This document shows, in pieces, positions 46,440 through 57,636 of a DNA stretch of 64,000 nucleotides (position 1 is the first letter of the stretch; every line of letters begins with the position of its first letter). Below the pieces are notes generated by a model. It was given only the letters and a program-made list of their open reading frames with translations, was not told the origin of the DNA and ran no database searches. Made by a program: the position numbers and the translations under genes. The stretch covers positions 478,846,157 to 478,910,156 of the forward strand of contig NC_081412.1 of assembly GCF_030272615.1 (NCBI RefSeq). The letters are read 5' to 3'. Origin of the DNA: Cryptomeria japonica (Eukaryota > Streptophyta > Pinopsida > Cupressales > Cupressaceae).

Positions 46440-47179
46440 CTAACATGATTAAGCTATGAATGAATATTAAGCTAAATGATTTAACAAATATGCAATAACT
46501 AATATGCAAATATTCTCAATATAAAATCTTAGTGAGCCTAGAGCAAAAGCAACATGATAACAATATATTCTTCAGGATCCTTGATTAGGAGATGAGAGCC
46601 TGAATTTATAGAAAATTCAGAAAGAAACCAACGGCTAAGATCAAATGATGATGAGCGGTCAAGATTTTCCAAGAAGAAGCACAATCCAGGTGAATTGATG
46701 TGATTGGCCGCTTTTCTCAGTTTTAAAGGAAATTGAACTAAAATTGAGATTAAAAAAAAAATTGATTTATTCTCTATTTTATTCAATTTTGGGATTTAAC
46801 TGTTTTAATTGCTTTTCTGAGTTTTTTTTCAATTTTCAAATTAATTTTCAAGATTATCTCCATTTGATTTCTTTTCTCAATTTTTAATTCTTTTTTCCAA
46901 TTAATTCCTTTTTTAATGATTTAATGTCAAATTGATTTATTTAATTAAATATAGTAGGATATTTAATAAAATAAATAGGATAATTGTTTAAAAATGATTT
47001 ACTTGAAATGATTTAATTAATTAAATAATATTTAATTAATATATAGTGATTAATATTCCATGTAGCATTAATGATTGAAGAAATTAATTGTGTAATTTAA
47101 TTGCCTTTGATTAGGACCTTGGTGATGAAATCTAGACTAGGGGGCCTATGGTTTAGATGACCATTTTTAGGGTATTACA
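46440..47179 (-). repeat. LTR between Gypsy-B (3') and Gypsy-C (5')
   Basis: The minus-strand LTR starts TGTAATACCC at 47,179 next to a PPT that belongs to Gypsy-B. It contains an AT-rich first half and a TATA box (minus TATAAATTCA at 46,601-46,610). On its other side the sequence leads into the leader and gag of Gypsy-C. The left edge is approximate. The same LTR thus seems to serve as the 3' LTR of one element and the 5' LTR of the next. Confidence 0.55.
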
Positions 47180-47192
47180 TTTGCCCCTCTTT
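47180..47192 (-). promoter_or_regulatory. Polypurine tract of Gypsy-B
   Basis: Minus-strand AAAGAGGGGCAAA directly adjoins the LTR start at 47,179. Confidence 0.75.
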
Positions 47193-48062
47193 GAATTAAT
47201 GTGCGAGCAGCGCGTTGGTTCAAAGAATAGTTGATGTCAAATAGAAATCAGTGGTGAACTTAATGGATCACAAACTGATGAAGAGCGAGATGTTCAGCTT
47301 GATTTGAAGCGATGAAACTGAACAAAGTTGATTAAAGCGATACCAATCCTGAACTTGACTAAACTAGGACCGACAAAGAGAGAGATATCGTTCTTGAACT
47401 TGATTGATCAAGAAACAAGCATCAATCTAGAACTTGATTGAACTAGATGGAGCGAAGCAAAAGCAAAACTGATTATGAACTTGATTTAGAAAGAACCGAC
47501 TAAGCAAAGCGATAAAACCGATTCCAAACTTGATTGAACAAGAACCGATTAGCAAGAGATAATGTCTAGCTTGATTTGATGTGATTGAAAAATGAACATC
47601 GATTTTGAAGATTGATTCAAATAAGGACAAAGATTGATATGCCCCTAGAGATAGCTTTATTTGACATCAAAGAATCTCAACTTGATATAATGTGATTTAG
47701 TTAAGATGCCCCTAGTAACGAGGTTTAATTGATTTTCTTTGTTTGAAAAGATTTTTTCTCGACTTTAGATGAAGATTTGAAAAAAATTGTCGACTTTTGA
47801 TGATGATGATCACTGAAAAGGTGATGAGGTCATGAGTATGCCCCCTCGGGAGAGAAATCGAAAGATAGTGAGGATATGACATTTTAGGCAATTTTTGAGC
47901 GATGACAAGTTATTTGAGCAGGAAAATTGATGTTGAAGTCTAAAATCAGAGTTGATTGGAGAATGAATTTGACATTTAGAATTGAGCGCAAAATGATTCA
48001 AAAATTGACTCGAGGATGAAAGTGTCTACGTGTTCAACGTTGTGAAATTTTGACTAGAGAAT
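47193..48062. other. Gypsy-B region between PPT and PMD promoter
   Basis: Non-coding. It holds many repeats of the word GAACTTGATTGA/GAACCGA (47,260-47,560) and three ATGCCCC words (47,640, 47,702, 47,838). The conserved motif TGCCCCCTCGGGAGA is at 47,839-47,853. No ORF with recognisable content was found. Confidence 0.45.
47839..47853. other. Conserved gypsy motif (Gypsy-B copy)
   Basis: TGCCCCCTCGGGAGA, identical to the Gypsy-A copy at 30,696-30,710. It lies about 410 bp upstream of the PMD start codon. Function unknown. Confidence 0.65.
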
Positions 48063-48180
48063 TGACGTCAGATTTCGATTTCGATCTCGAAAATGGACTC
48101 AGCGCAGTCGATTTAGGTTAGGGTACAAGTTTTACGTCCATCGGAGAAAGTTGAAAATTAGGGTTTGGGCTATATAAGGG
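48063..48180 (+). promoter_or_regulatory. Putative promoter of the Gypsy-B PMD gene
   Basis: Plus-strand TATATAAGGG (48,171-48,180) lies about 75 bases before the PMD ATG. A palindromic TGACGTCA (48,063-48,070), the classic plant bZIP/TGA-factor site, is about 100 bp further upstream, and TACGTG is at 48,028. The arrangement looks like an independent RNA polymerase II promoter pointing against the retrotransposon's own transcription. Confidence 0.55.
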
Positions 48181-48252
48181 GTTCAATGTGTCATTTTCAA
48201 GTCATTATTACCTCCCAAAGTTTGAAATTTGAAAAACCCTCTGCGAAGAAAA

Positions 48253-50580
48253 ATGGCCATTTCAATCCAGGAGCATCGATTCAAGCGCCAAATATGTCAT
48301 AATCGACCGTGGAACTATGACACAACTGTAAGTGATCAATCTTTAGCCTGTGCATTGTGTAAATTTTGAATTTTTGTTGATTTTTTTGCATTTTATTTTC
48401 ATTTGAAGTTGTTTGCATCATTTTGTCATGCAGTTGAACATCATTTCTCATACAACAATTTGTCCTCCCTTTGTTTTGTCGTATGGTCACATAGGGTTTT
48501 TCATCTAGTTTTGTCCCATGAGTCATACGAGAGTGTGCTTGAGTGACAATTGTATCGTGCAACAAAATATGTTTTGTCGTATGGACATGTTTGCTCGTGC
48601 GGTGTGTAATGTTTACTCGTACGAGTTTATGCTTGTCTGTGGAAACTCGTATGAAAATCAGCAAGCATTTTTTAGAGTCTAAACAACAATTGTTTTTAAT
48701 TTGAATCTTATATATTTGGATTCGCAAGCATCTTTAACATATTTTTAGTGCAAGTTGGATCACGTGCTGACAATTTGTATGTTTGATTTTGCAGATTTGG
48801 TTGCCGGATATTCAATTTCATTGTGTATTTCCGCTGACGATGAGGCTAGTCTATGGGTTGTCAGATACAGAGAGAGCACATATTGATTTGTGTGGATTCA
48901 GATATCTTTTACAGATGCCTGATATCCATGTGAATCATGGGATGTTGACTGCGTTAGTTGAGCATTTTCATTTAGAGCATAACACCTTCCATCTACCAGT
49001 TGGAGAGATGACCATTATGCCAGAGGACATATATAGGATTCTAAGGATTCTGTTTGTTGGAGACAAGGTTGATTATGATTCTACTCAGTGACCAGGTGTT
49101 TTAGGATTGAGATGGATATTCCATGATGATTTGATCAGTAGATATGGTGAGCAGCACCCTCTAGCATGCGTTTTAGTAGGTATGATTGATTGTTTTGTTA
49201 TGCCTGATAAAGGACAATAGGGTTTTCTTTGTGGTTGGGCCAGAATGCTTGAGAGGTTGTTGACTCATCCCATGATATTAGGATGGGGATCATGCTTGCT
49301 TTCCCATATGTATCATGAGATGCACGAGATTGTGTATCGGGAGGGGAAGAGCATGGCATCAAGTGTGTTAGTGCTACAAATATGGGCATGGGAGCACATC
49401 CCAGTATGTAGGCCTATAGAAGATGATTCTAGAGAGGCACACCAACCTATTGTTTGTTATTATTCAGGGTATGTTACTTAGCCCCATCTAGGAAAGATTG
49501 ACTATTGGAGGAGACAGTTGGATGATCTGATTGTGGTAGTATGGAGACCGTATAGGGGTCTAGAGTTGTGGGATGATTGGAGAGCTCAGAGGAAGGACAT
49601 GTTCATGACTTGACCTCTCATTGCTATATTGGTGTCTATCATTGAGCGATTTGTAGTATCTAGGGTGATGAGGTAGTATGGGAGACCGTAGGGTATATCC
49701 CAGGAGTTCACAGCATATGCTAGATATGGAGAGGAGGAGAGACAAGGATGGGCACCGAGGCTATCATATGTGCTGAGCATTCAGGAGTTAGCGGGTTTAT
49801 AGCTACAGAGATGGGATTACTTAGACGATGTAGTAGATGCAAGAGCATTGCCGCAGTACAAAGATTGGTTTCAGAGACATCATTTTACTCGGTTTATATA
49901 TCTAGGAGAGAATGCACCTCTTATAGAGGAGGTTGAGGATGAGGCACCAACATAGGCACAGGTACTAGGTCAGGTACAGAGATGAGGGAAGGTATAGGGA
50001 CAGAGAGTAGATGTACCTAGGTGCGCAGGAGGTGATCTCGGGGCTAGTAGCAACAAGGTACCAGCTGGAGCTAGACAACAATAGAGAGGGGAGGGTGGAT
50101 CTTTAGGAGTTTTTAGGGTTAAGGCTGGTGGTGCTAGGGTGGCAGAGGATGGAGGTGAAGAGGAGAGAATAGCTCCTTGGAAGGTTAGGTATTGAAGAGA
50201 TGAGCAAGGTGGCAAAGAGGGAGGTAGAGATGCTAGGAGAGAGCAGGGAGTACCAGACATAGTATGGTCCTTGAGATTGAGGTTGACAGGTTTGCAGTCA
50301 CAGTTGACAATGGTGCAGACGTAGCTTGCAGAGCGAGACCGATAACTTGTAGAGGTCAGAGCAGAGCATGATTCTCTTTAGTGAGAGGTGTTACATCAAA
50401 CAAGTCAAACATCCTATTATGTCGTAGCTTATAGTGTAGCGGTCCCAGTAGCATAGCAAGTCCTTCTGTATTCTCAGTATATGGCTCGATCTAAGGGAGC
50501 TAGGGCACCTAGATAGGACGTTTGTCAACAGGCACCACCTCCTCCACTTGGAGCTGAGGGAGAGGTAGAGAGATGGCTTT
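48253..50580 (+). pseudogene. Plant mobile domain (PMD) gene in Gypsy-B, two exons
   Basis: Exon 1 is 48,253-48,327 (75 nt, MAISIQEHRFKRQICHNRPW...), followed by a GTAAGT donor. A 467-bp intron ends in TTTTGCAG at 48,794. Exon 2 starts at 48,795 in the same phase: IWLPDIQFHCVFPL, ERAHIDLCGFRYLLQMP, LTALVEHFHLEHNTFHLPVGEM, MPEDIYRIL. These are the signature blocks of the plant mobile domain (aminotransferase-like). Further blocks are VLQIWAWEHIPVCRP, IDYWRRQLDDLIVVVWRPY and ERFVVSRVMR. Stops at 49,089, about 49,218 and 49,479 and others later break the reading, and the tail (50,000-50,580) is low-complexity. It lies antisense to the gypsy gag-pol. PMD proteins of the MAIL1/MAIN group affect transposon silencing; a role for this one is not known. 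Confidence 0.85.
48328..48794 (+). other. Intron of Gypsy-B PMD gene
   Basis: GTAAGT...TTTTGCAG, 467 bp, phase 0, at the same coding position as the Gypsy-E intron. It contains a cluster of CGTATGG/CGTACGAG words (about 48,478-48,652). Confidence 0.7.
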
Positions 50581-53359
50581 ATTATATCTCCTAGATTTTG
50601 TTATATACCCCATTTTTGTAGCCTATACGATTCTTGCTCTGATGAGACATTGTATATGACAGTGGATATCATTTGTACTCTAAGACATTGAGATTATGAT
50701 GATATATACGAGACCTTGACTTGATTTCATCGTACTTGTGTTGATTGATTATGAGATGTCTTTCTATATGTATGCATATCTTTTCAATATGGATGTATGT
50801 AATATGGATGTTTGTTTTTTTGTTTCTTTTTCATATGCAAATGAATGATGAAAATGAGTAACCAGTAATGCAAATGTTTAGGTTTTTCATGCAATAATAT
50901 GAATGCAAATAAGTATATAATGAAATGTATGGATCTATATAAGATGCTCATGTATGTAGCTAACATCTCAATACACAAGTACTCGATCAAAGAGAGCAAA
51001 GAAATGATGAGTGCTTCAGATTCTCATTCAAAAGATAAAGAGATCATTGTTATCATGCCAAAATCGCTCGAAATGCATAAAATTTAGAATGAAAGCAACC
51101 TAAACCTAGTCACTAGATTTGGTATGCTTAATTTTCATCACTGAGAATTTTACAAACACAGTAGGAAAAATAGAGTTCCTTTCTTTTCATATGAAATATT
51201 AATTATCTTGTCCGCAATGACCCTTTGTTCATTCATATCCTTGGACATAATACACATGCATCTAGATTGCACATTAAATAAATTCCCTCAAAATAGACAA
51301 ATAAATGACTTCAACCTCCCTGTAGCATACAAATAAGCGGAGTCGAGGTATGTGTGGCGATTTCACCTTGATGTGAAGGTACTTATCATAGACACCCAAC
51401 TGATTAGATATTTCCAGATCATCGAGATCATTCCTGCAAGCAGAAAACAAACAAAAGTATTATGCCCCCAATCCTTGCTCCTCTTAGTCAAGATAGACTT
51501 CCTCAAGTTACTCAGAGGGAATAATAATCCAAAACCAATTTAAAAGACAACACATAAAGATAATTTCAATCATATCTCAAACAATTTAATGATTTTTTTC
51601 AGTAGTCTTGTTTTGCTTGTTTACTCAGTGATAAAACTCTTCAGTAGTTAGGAGATAGGTGACTGACTTGGATTGGATGACTTGGTACTATCAACAAAAA
51701 GATGAATTGGTTGATACTACTTAGGACATGTAAATTGATCAGTCGATTACCCTAAAACTAGGGCATTGATTAGTTTCAAGTCATGAGGGTTCCAAAAGAA
51801 CCAAGATGTCACAAAAGTGACTAAAATATATGTACAAGCAAAATCGAAGATGTAGTACTTTAGTACAAGAGATAAGACGAACCTGGATAAAATCCAGCAG
51901 CCATATTGATCGATGTTGGTTTGTGTGATCATTGATAGGAATGTCAAGTTTCAAAGAGTAAGTACCTCGTATAAGACCGATCTGCCTGGTTTCGAGTGTA
52001 CCCTTCCTTGTATAACACATGTTGATGTTTGATAGAGTTTTATAGATTGATTAACAAGACATGCAATAAGTTTGGTTGCAGACTTTGAGAGTTTGTTTGT
52101 GGTTGATTTGGTTTGAAGGATGGTCTATGCTTTCTTGCTTTGATTTTTCAATCTTTTTGATTTTGTGAATTTTTTATTTTTAGGATTTTGTTCAGGATAT
52201 TTTAGGATTTTTAGGATTTTTTCAGCTAATGCCCCCAGTATGAAGACCTATATGACATGATGATCTGCAAAATGCATGTGGAGACAATGAATTTTTGATA
52301 TGACCTATGTTAATGCAATATGCATGATGAAGATACATTTCCTAATTGAACAAGGATGACCATGTTTATTTAGCACTTTGTAATAGACCAATTGAATTGG
52401 AGGTACAAAACATTTCATAGATAAGCAATCAATCGATCCTTAAGGTCCCTTGGAACATCCAAATTAACACACTTAGTGACTAGGATTTACAAATGGAGAT
52501 GCAGAAAACTTCCTCATTGATTCTTGAAACTTTGATCTTATTTTGCCCATGTGAGTGAAAATGAGTTAATTGCTTCTCTTGTTTTCACTAAAGATCCTTA
52601 GCATCCTATATGACTAGCTACGTGGATTATTCTAAATTTAAAAGCATCTTGAATAGAGCCTCGCTACCAGGAAGATTTTAGAGCTCCGATGAGGTTATAG
52701 ACTGTAATATCATAAATATTGTTCTATTGCCAATAGGCATTCATAGCCCTGATGGAGTTACTCGCATGTTCCCATAGTCAAGCCTTTTTCACATCTGCAT
52801 GCATGATATTTCAGTTATATATCATTTCTCTTTTGCCTTGAGATGAATATTTGGCATAGTACTTTTTCTTTTTTCTTTTTCTTGCCTTGACTTGTAAGTA
52901 ATGAAACCTACTTGGGTGTGACAATTACAGCGGCGCTGAAGTAGAATTTTAGATTTTTCACTAGTCATGTGATCAACTAGGTGTCTAGAATGAATTAGAG
53001 ATTTTATTAATGCATTTGACATATAGCAATTGATAGATTTTGGGTTAACAAGTCTCAAATAGTGAAATTGCTACCCAGCCATAAGTAAAGCATCGTCACA
53101 GGGTAATGTTAAAAATGAATGATCTTAGCACCTCAAAGAGTTCATGTCTGAATATCTAAGAAAGGAGATGAACCTTGTTTCTCTTGAATAAAAACAAATG
53201 ATAAACATGGACAGTTGCCTTGTTTTATTGATGTTGCTATATGCCAATGCAGAAATTTTGCAAATGCAATGCATTTGAAAAAGAAACTATATGTGATGCA
53301 GTAATTTCAAGAAAATGATATGCAATGCAAAAAGCAAAACCAAAACTAACCCAACCCTT
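50581..53359. other. Gypsy-B spacer between PMD gene and integrase tail
   Basis: About 2.8 kb without a supported gene. It holds an ATG/TATG-rich stretch (50,690-50,900) as after the Gypsy-E PMD gene. One diverged copy of the ~48-bp Gypsy-A repeat lies at about 51,965-52,020 (CTGGTTTCGAG...TGTATAACACATG). A T-rich segment spans 52,130-52,235. The layout parallels the spacer of Gypsy-A. Confidence 0.45.
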
Positions 53360-55265
53360 AGATATAGTATCGTTTAAGGTGCATGTTGTTCATAGGGTCA
53401 AATAGTTTTGTGTAGGTAGTTCATTGATCTTTATTGGAAGAATCGGATAAAGATGTCTTTCCAAGAAGGACTCAGCTAAGTGTACATGTCCAACATCTCC
53501 AATGTTGATTTCCTCAGTTTTTCAGATTTTCTGATGAAACTACGATAAAGCCTTATCCAAAAGATTGGATGAGGGGTATGGAAGGATGAAAAAGAGGTGT
53601 TGGATAATGGATCATATATTGAAAGTTTGGTGCATGAGCGAATGGAAACGTTTGCGGGATCACCATTGACACACATCTTAAGGGATGGTGGATTGATGGA
53701 GGAAAAGTGGATCCCAGATTTTGAGGTACAAATGGAGAAATGACCAGTGATTTTGGGACATAAGGATCCAAAATGGATGAAAGAGGTGATGGAGAAATAT
53801 ATTTGGAAGGTTTGGATGGAGGAACAACAATCTTGGCCGTTGATTTGGATTTTTCTTTAGACTATTATGCCTCAAGGAGATGCTTAGGGATCCACATGGT
53901 TTTTAATTTTTCATGCTTTTGTAGTTTCTTAGAATGCATTTCTTCTACAAGTGCCTTAGGAACCCATATAGTTTTTTATTTTGCTTTCTTTTTCTCAGTG
54001 AGCCTTTGTGTCCTTTTAGATGGATGAAAGCTACGTGAATATGTATGCCTTTGTTGATCATGTACAAGTGATGGAGGGATATAGGGTCCTAAAATAGATG
54101 GAAGAGATGAAGGGGAAGGCATGTACCTGGATTTTGGTTTAATAGGGATACCACCATCTTGAGGAATGTCACTGAGGCTATGACCCTTAATATTGTCTTT
54201 AACATGGAAGGATTCTTGCTTGTGAAGGTCTACCTCTTTGTGTTTATAAATATTTTGAATTGTGGGATCATGAGAGGGATTTGTAGCCATGCCGGATCCT
54301 TGAGGTGAACATGGAATATTATGACAAGGAGATGAAGATATAATTTGATCTTGACATCCGAGAGGACCATTGGATAGAGTAGGAAGGGTGTTTGACTCTT
54401 CATTTTGAATAGGATCACTTGAAAAGGTGGAAGAGGAATCTTGATCTTGTTTAGGAAGGATGCTTTTCTCTTGAGATGGAAGGGGATCATCTTGGAATAA
54501 ATGGAAAGCTATAAGGGGATGGAAAAGTATAAGGGGATGATCATGGGATTCCAGTGAGATAGGATCTTTTTCAACCATTGGATAGGATGGCCCTTGAGAT
54601 AGCCCTTGAGGCACAACATGAAAAGTTTCATCATTAGGTTCATTATTTGAGGGATATGATATGGATTTTTGTTGAGAAGCCTCAAGAGATGGAGGCATCA
54701 TGGAAGAGATGGAGGTGACATGTGGGCCATTGCTAGACATAGGTTCATAATTTTGATCATGCTTGGTAATGACCTCTGCTTTCCCTTTAGGTGAATTATT
54801 ATGATCTTCAATTTCAATAACACCATCATCAAGGAGGTCTTGAATTTTATGTTTTAATTCCATACAAATTGAAGTCTTATTTTTTTTATGCATATGGTAT
54901 CCACATTAATTACTCAAAATTTCACATCCCCATGTGGTCTTTTTAGGCAATATGATAAGATTATGCTCACGAAGCTCTTCCAAAGCTGACTCAATAGATT
55001 GCCCCAAAGGTGTAAACTGTTTATCTAGGGGATAGATGTCTTTTTGTTTTGGTGTAGATGTCTTGTGATCTTGTAGGAGATTTGGCTTTTGATTTTCAAA
55101 TAGTTGTTGTTCCACCTTATGTAATTGTTTTAGCATTTCTTGAAGTCTAGCGTTCTTAATATCATGAAATTTTATCTCAAGAGGGGTCATTGAATCTTTT
55201 TGTTGAGCTTGAATGTCATATATTTCTCTCTTGAGATATTGAATTTGTTGGGCCAAGGTATTCAT
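53360..55265 (-). pseudogene. Gypsy-B gag-like ORF joined to an integrase tail (pol deleted)
   Basis: The minus strand from ATG 55,265 (MNTLAQQIQYLKREIYD) gives a coiled-coil stretch, then FTPLGQSIESALEEL, matching FTPLAEPIEVVFQKL of the Gypsy-A gag. After a TAA (54,906) come CGYHMHKKNKTSICMELK and IQDLLDDG, matching the Gypsy-A knuckle (CEYHRIKGHDT, KCMK). The same frame continues through a long Ser/Pro/His/Gln-rich region with stops to about 53,553. Near 53,400 a shifted frame reads FDPMNNMHLKRYYI followed by a stop, the integrase C-terminal tail (Gypsy-A: DPMNIMHLKRFYA). Protease, RT, RNase H and the integrase core are absent, so this is a pol-deleted derivative. Confidence 0.75.
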
Positions 55266-55448
55266 GGGCTTCTTACTCTTGTCGGAAATTTTTAAAAAGC
55301 TTCTAGTTTAAATAGGCATTTACAATCGACGAGACCAAGAGCTAGATGTGATGCAGAAGTCAAGATCAAATTGAAGCTAGTTGTTCGTTTAATGTAGTGA
55401 TTGAGAGAAGTGACTAAGACTCAATCTGGTTTTAGGAACGATCTATCT
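55266..55448 (-). other. Gypsy-B leader (left part), interrupted by Copia-3
   Basis: A short non-coding stretch ending CTGGTTTTAGGAACGATCTATC at the insertion point. It resumes after Copia-3 at 63,869 with CTATCCTATACAAGATG. Joined without the duplication, it matches the ~48-bp repeat core of Gypsy-A. Confidence 0.6.
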
Positions 55449-57636
55449 GTAAAGTTTTGATGCCAATAGCTAACAAGATGAGAGGGGGGGGTGAATCATA
55501 CAAACTTAATCTTCCATAAAATCAACAGATTCAACCTCGGTAACTTATATTTCAGCAATATAACCAAAAACTACTAAACATGATATCTCATAAACACATA
55601 ATCATCATAACGCATATAACACCAGATTTAATGTGCAAACCCAAATAGGGAAAAACCACTGTGGGATTTTGGACCCACTAAGAAATATACTCTTCTAGAG
55701 TATGCTTGGTTAAAAGCAAATCCTGTTAAAGATTACAAACACATTGCTAGATGTGACCCGGTTAAGGGATTTCCCTCAGATCTGTTAGGATCTTCGCTTT
55801 GTTAGAAGTAACCTTGTCAAAGGATTTCAAACACTCATTTAGAATGTTACCTTGCTAGAGAGTTTACAAATAAGACTATTAGGTCCACTTGGTTAAGAGA
55901 TTTTCTGTCACTTACAAAATAACAGTAATAAAAATATATCTCCAACTTCACATCTATAATGCTAAAGCAGATTCTATTTGCTCAAAACAATCTTGTCATA
56001 GGACTTATCTTGTCCCTCTGTTGGGCTCCCTACTCTGTTATTCAAACAGGTCTTCAAGCTTTTGTGCTCGGTAATCACTATGTAACATCCCTATGCTTAC
56101 ACTTGCCTGCATACTTTGTTTATCAACAATTCCTTATTTATAAACAATTTGTTAACCACTTAATCTCCTTGATCACATTTCCCATGATCAATCTTAGCTG
56201 TCAGATCTTCAATCTTGACTAGGTTCAATGTATCCTTCGATCTGAAAAATGTTTTACCTTGCCTTGGAACTTGCAGTCCTTCCTAGGAACTTGTGCTAGG
56301 GTATTGCGGTATCTCATAAACACATAATCATCATAACACATATAACACCAGATTTAACGTGCAAACCCAAATAGGGAAAAACCACTGTGGGATTTTGGAC
56401 CCACTAAGAAATATACTCTTCTAGAGTATGCTCAGTTAAAAGCAAATCCTGTTAAAGATTACAAACACATTGCTAGATGTGACCCAGTTAAGGGATTTCC
56501 CTCAGATCTGTTAGGATCTTCACTTTGTTAGAAGTGACCTTGTCAAAGGATTTCAAACACTCATTTAGAATGTTACCTTGCTAGAGAGTTTACAAATAAG
56601 ACTATTAGGTCCACTTGGTTAAGAGATTTTCTGTCACTTACAAAATAACAATAATAAAAATATATCTGCAACTTCACATCTATAATGCTAAAGTAGATTA
56701 TATTTGCTCAAAACAATCTTATCATAGGACTTATCTTGTCCCTCTGTTGGGCTCCCTACTCTATTATTCAAACAGGTCTTCAAGCTTTTTTGCTCGGTAA
56801 TCACTATGTAACATCCCTGTGCTTACACTTGCCTGCATACTTTGTTTATCAACAATTTCTTATTTATAAACAATTTGTTAACCGCTTAATCTCCTTGATC
56901 ACATTTCCCATGATCAATCTTAGCCGTCAGATCTTCAATCTTGACTAGGTTCAATGTATCCTTCGATCTGAAAAATGTTTTACCTCGCCTTGGAACTTGC
57001 AGTCCTTCCTAGGAACTTGTGCTAGGGTATTGCGGTTCAATCTGCGTTGTAGATCTTCCTCCTGATTTTTCATTGCCGTAGATCCTTAACAAACTTCATG
57101 CACGGCATACCAGTCATTTATTCATCTCTAGCTCATCAGCATCCTTCATTAAATAATGCTTTTATCCATCCAATGCGATCTATTATAGCTCGGTTGCAAC
57201 TCGGTAAATATTAAACTTTACTCGATAGAAATTTCGCCTTCATTAGCTGATATCGATAACCTTAGGGTTTACCGACTAGGTTCTTTGCTCGGTGACATAG
57301 TATAGTATTAACAACATATGTAGGATATCAAAACAATCTAAACATCATGATCTCATCATTGTCTAACTCAGTAATAGTTTCCCATTGAATAACTTATTTC
57401 TCCCCTTATTCATCACATTCTTTATGTGTCTTACCGACATCTTAATTCTCTTCAAATTAATCTTCTCAAGATATGGCAACATCATACTGAATCAGAAAAT
57501 CAATTTCTTGACATCAATGATAAAATAATATTGTAAAGACAGTAATCATCATTCTTTAGTTATATCAATAATCTCCAACAACCTTCTCAATATCCTTAAT
57601 GAATATCAACAATCTCCTTCTATTGAAATGTCAACA
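55449..57636 (-). repeat. 3' LTR of Copia-3, with internal 726-bp duplication
   Basis: The plus-strand boundaries are TGTAAAGTTTTG and GAAATGTCAACA. It is 2188 bp against 1486 bp for the partner. The excess is a direct tandem duplication. It contains the GAGAGGGGGGGGTGAATCA tract and the GGGAAAAACCAC block seen in other copia LTRs. Confidence 0.93.
55585..57036. repeat. Two tandem copies of a 726-bp LTR segment
   Basis: Copy 1 is 55,585-56,310 and copy 2 is 56,311-57,036. Both begin ATCTCATAAACACATAATC and end GTATTGCGGT. The 5' LTR holds only one copy. The copies differ at few sites. Confidence 0.92.

Larger units (their letters stand above)
43851..46440 (-). other. Gypsy-C 5' leader with minisatellites
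   Basis: About 2.6 kb between gag and the LTR. It contains two 21-bp minisatellite blocks and, at 45,780-46,170, a less AT-rich stretch. No convincing primer-binding site was found; GGGCGCC at about 45,840 is only a weak candidate. The right end (46,375-46,470) is low-complexity, with repeated ATTAAGCTAxATGA words. Confidence 0.45.
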
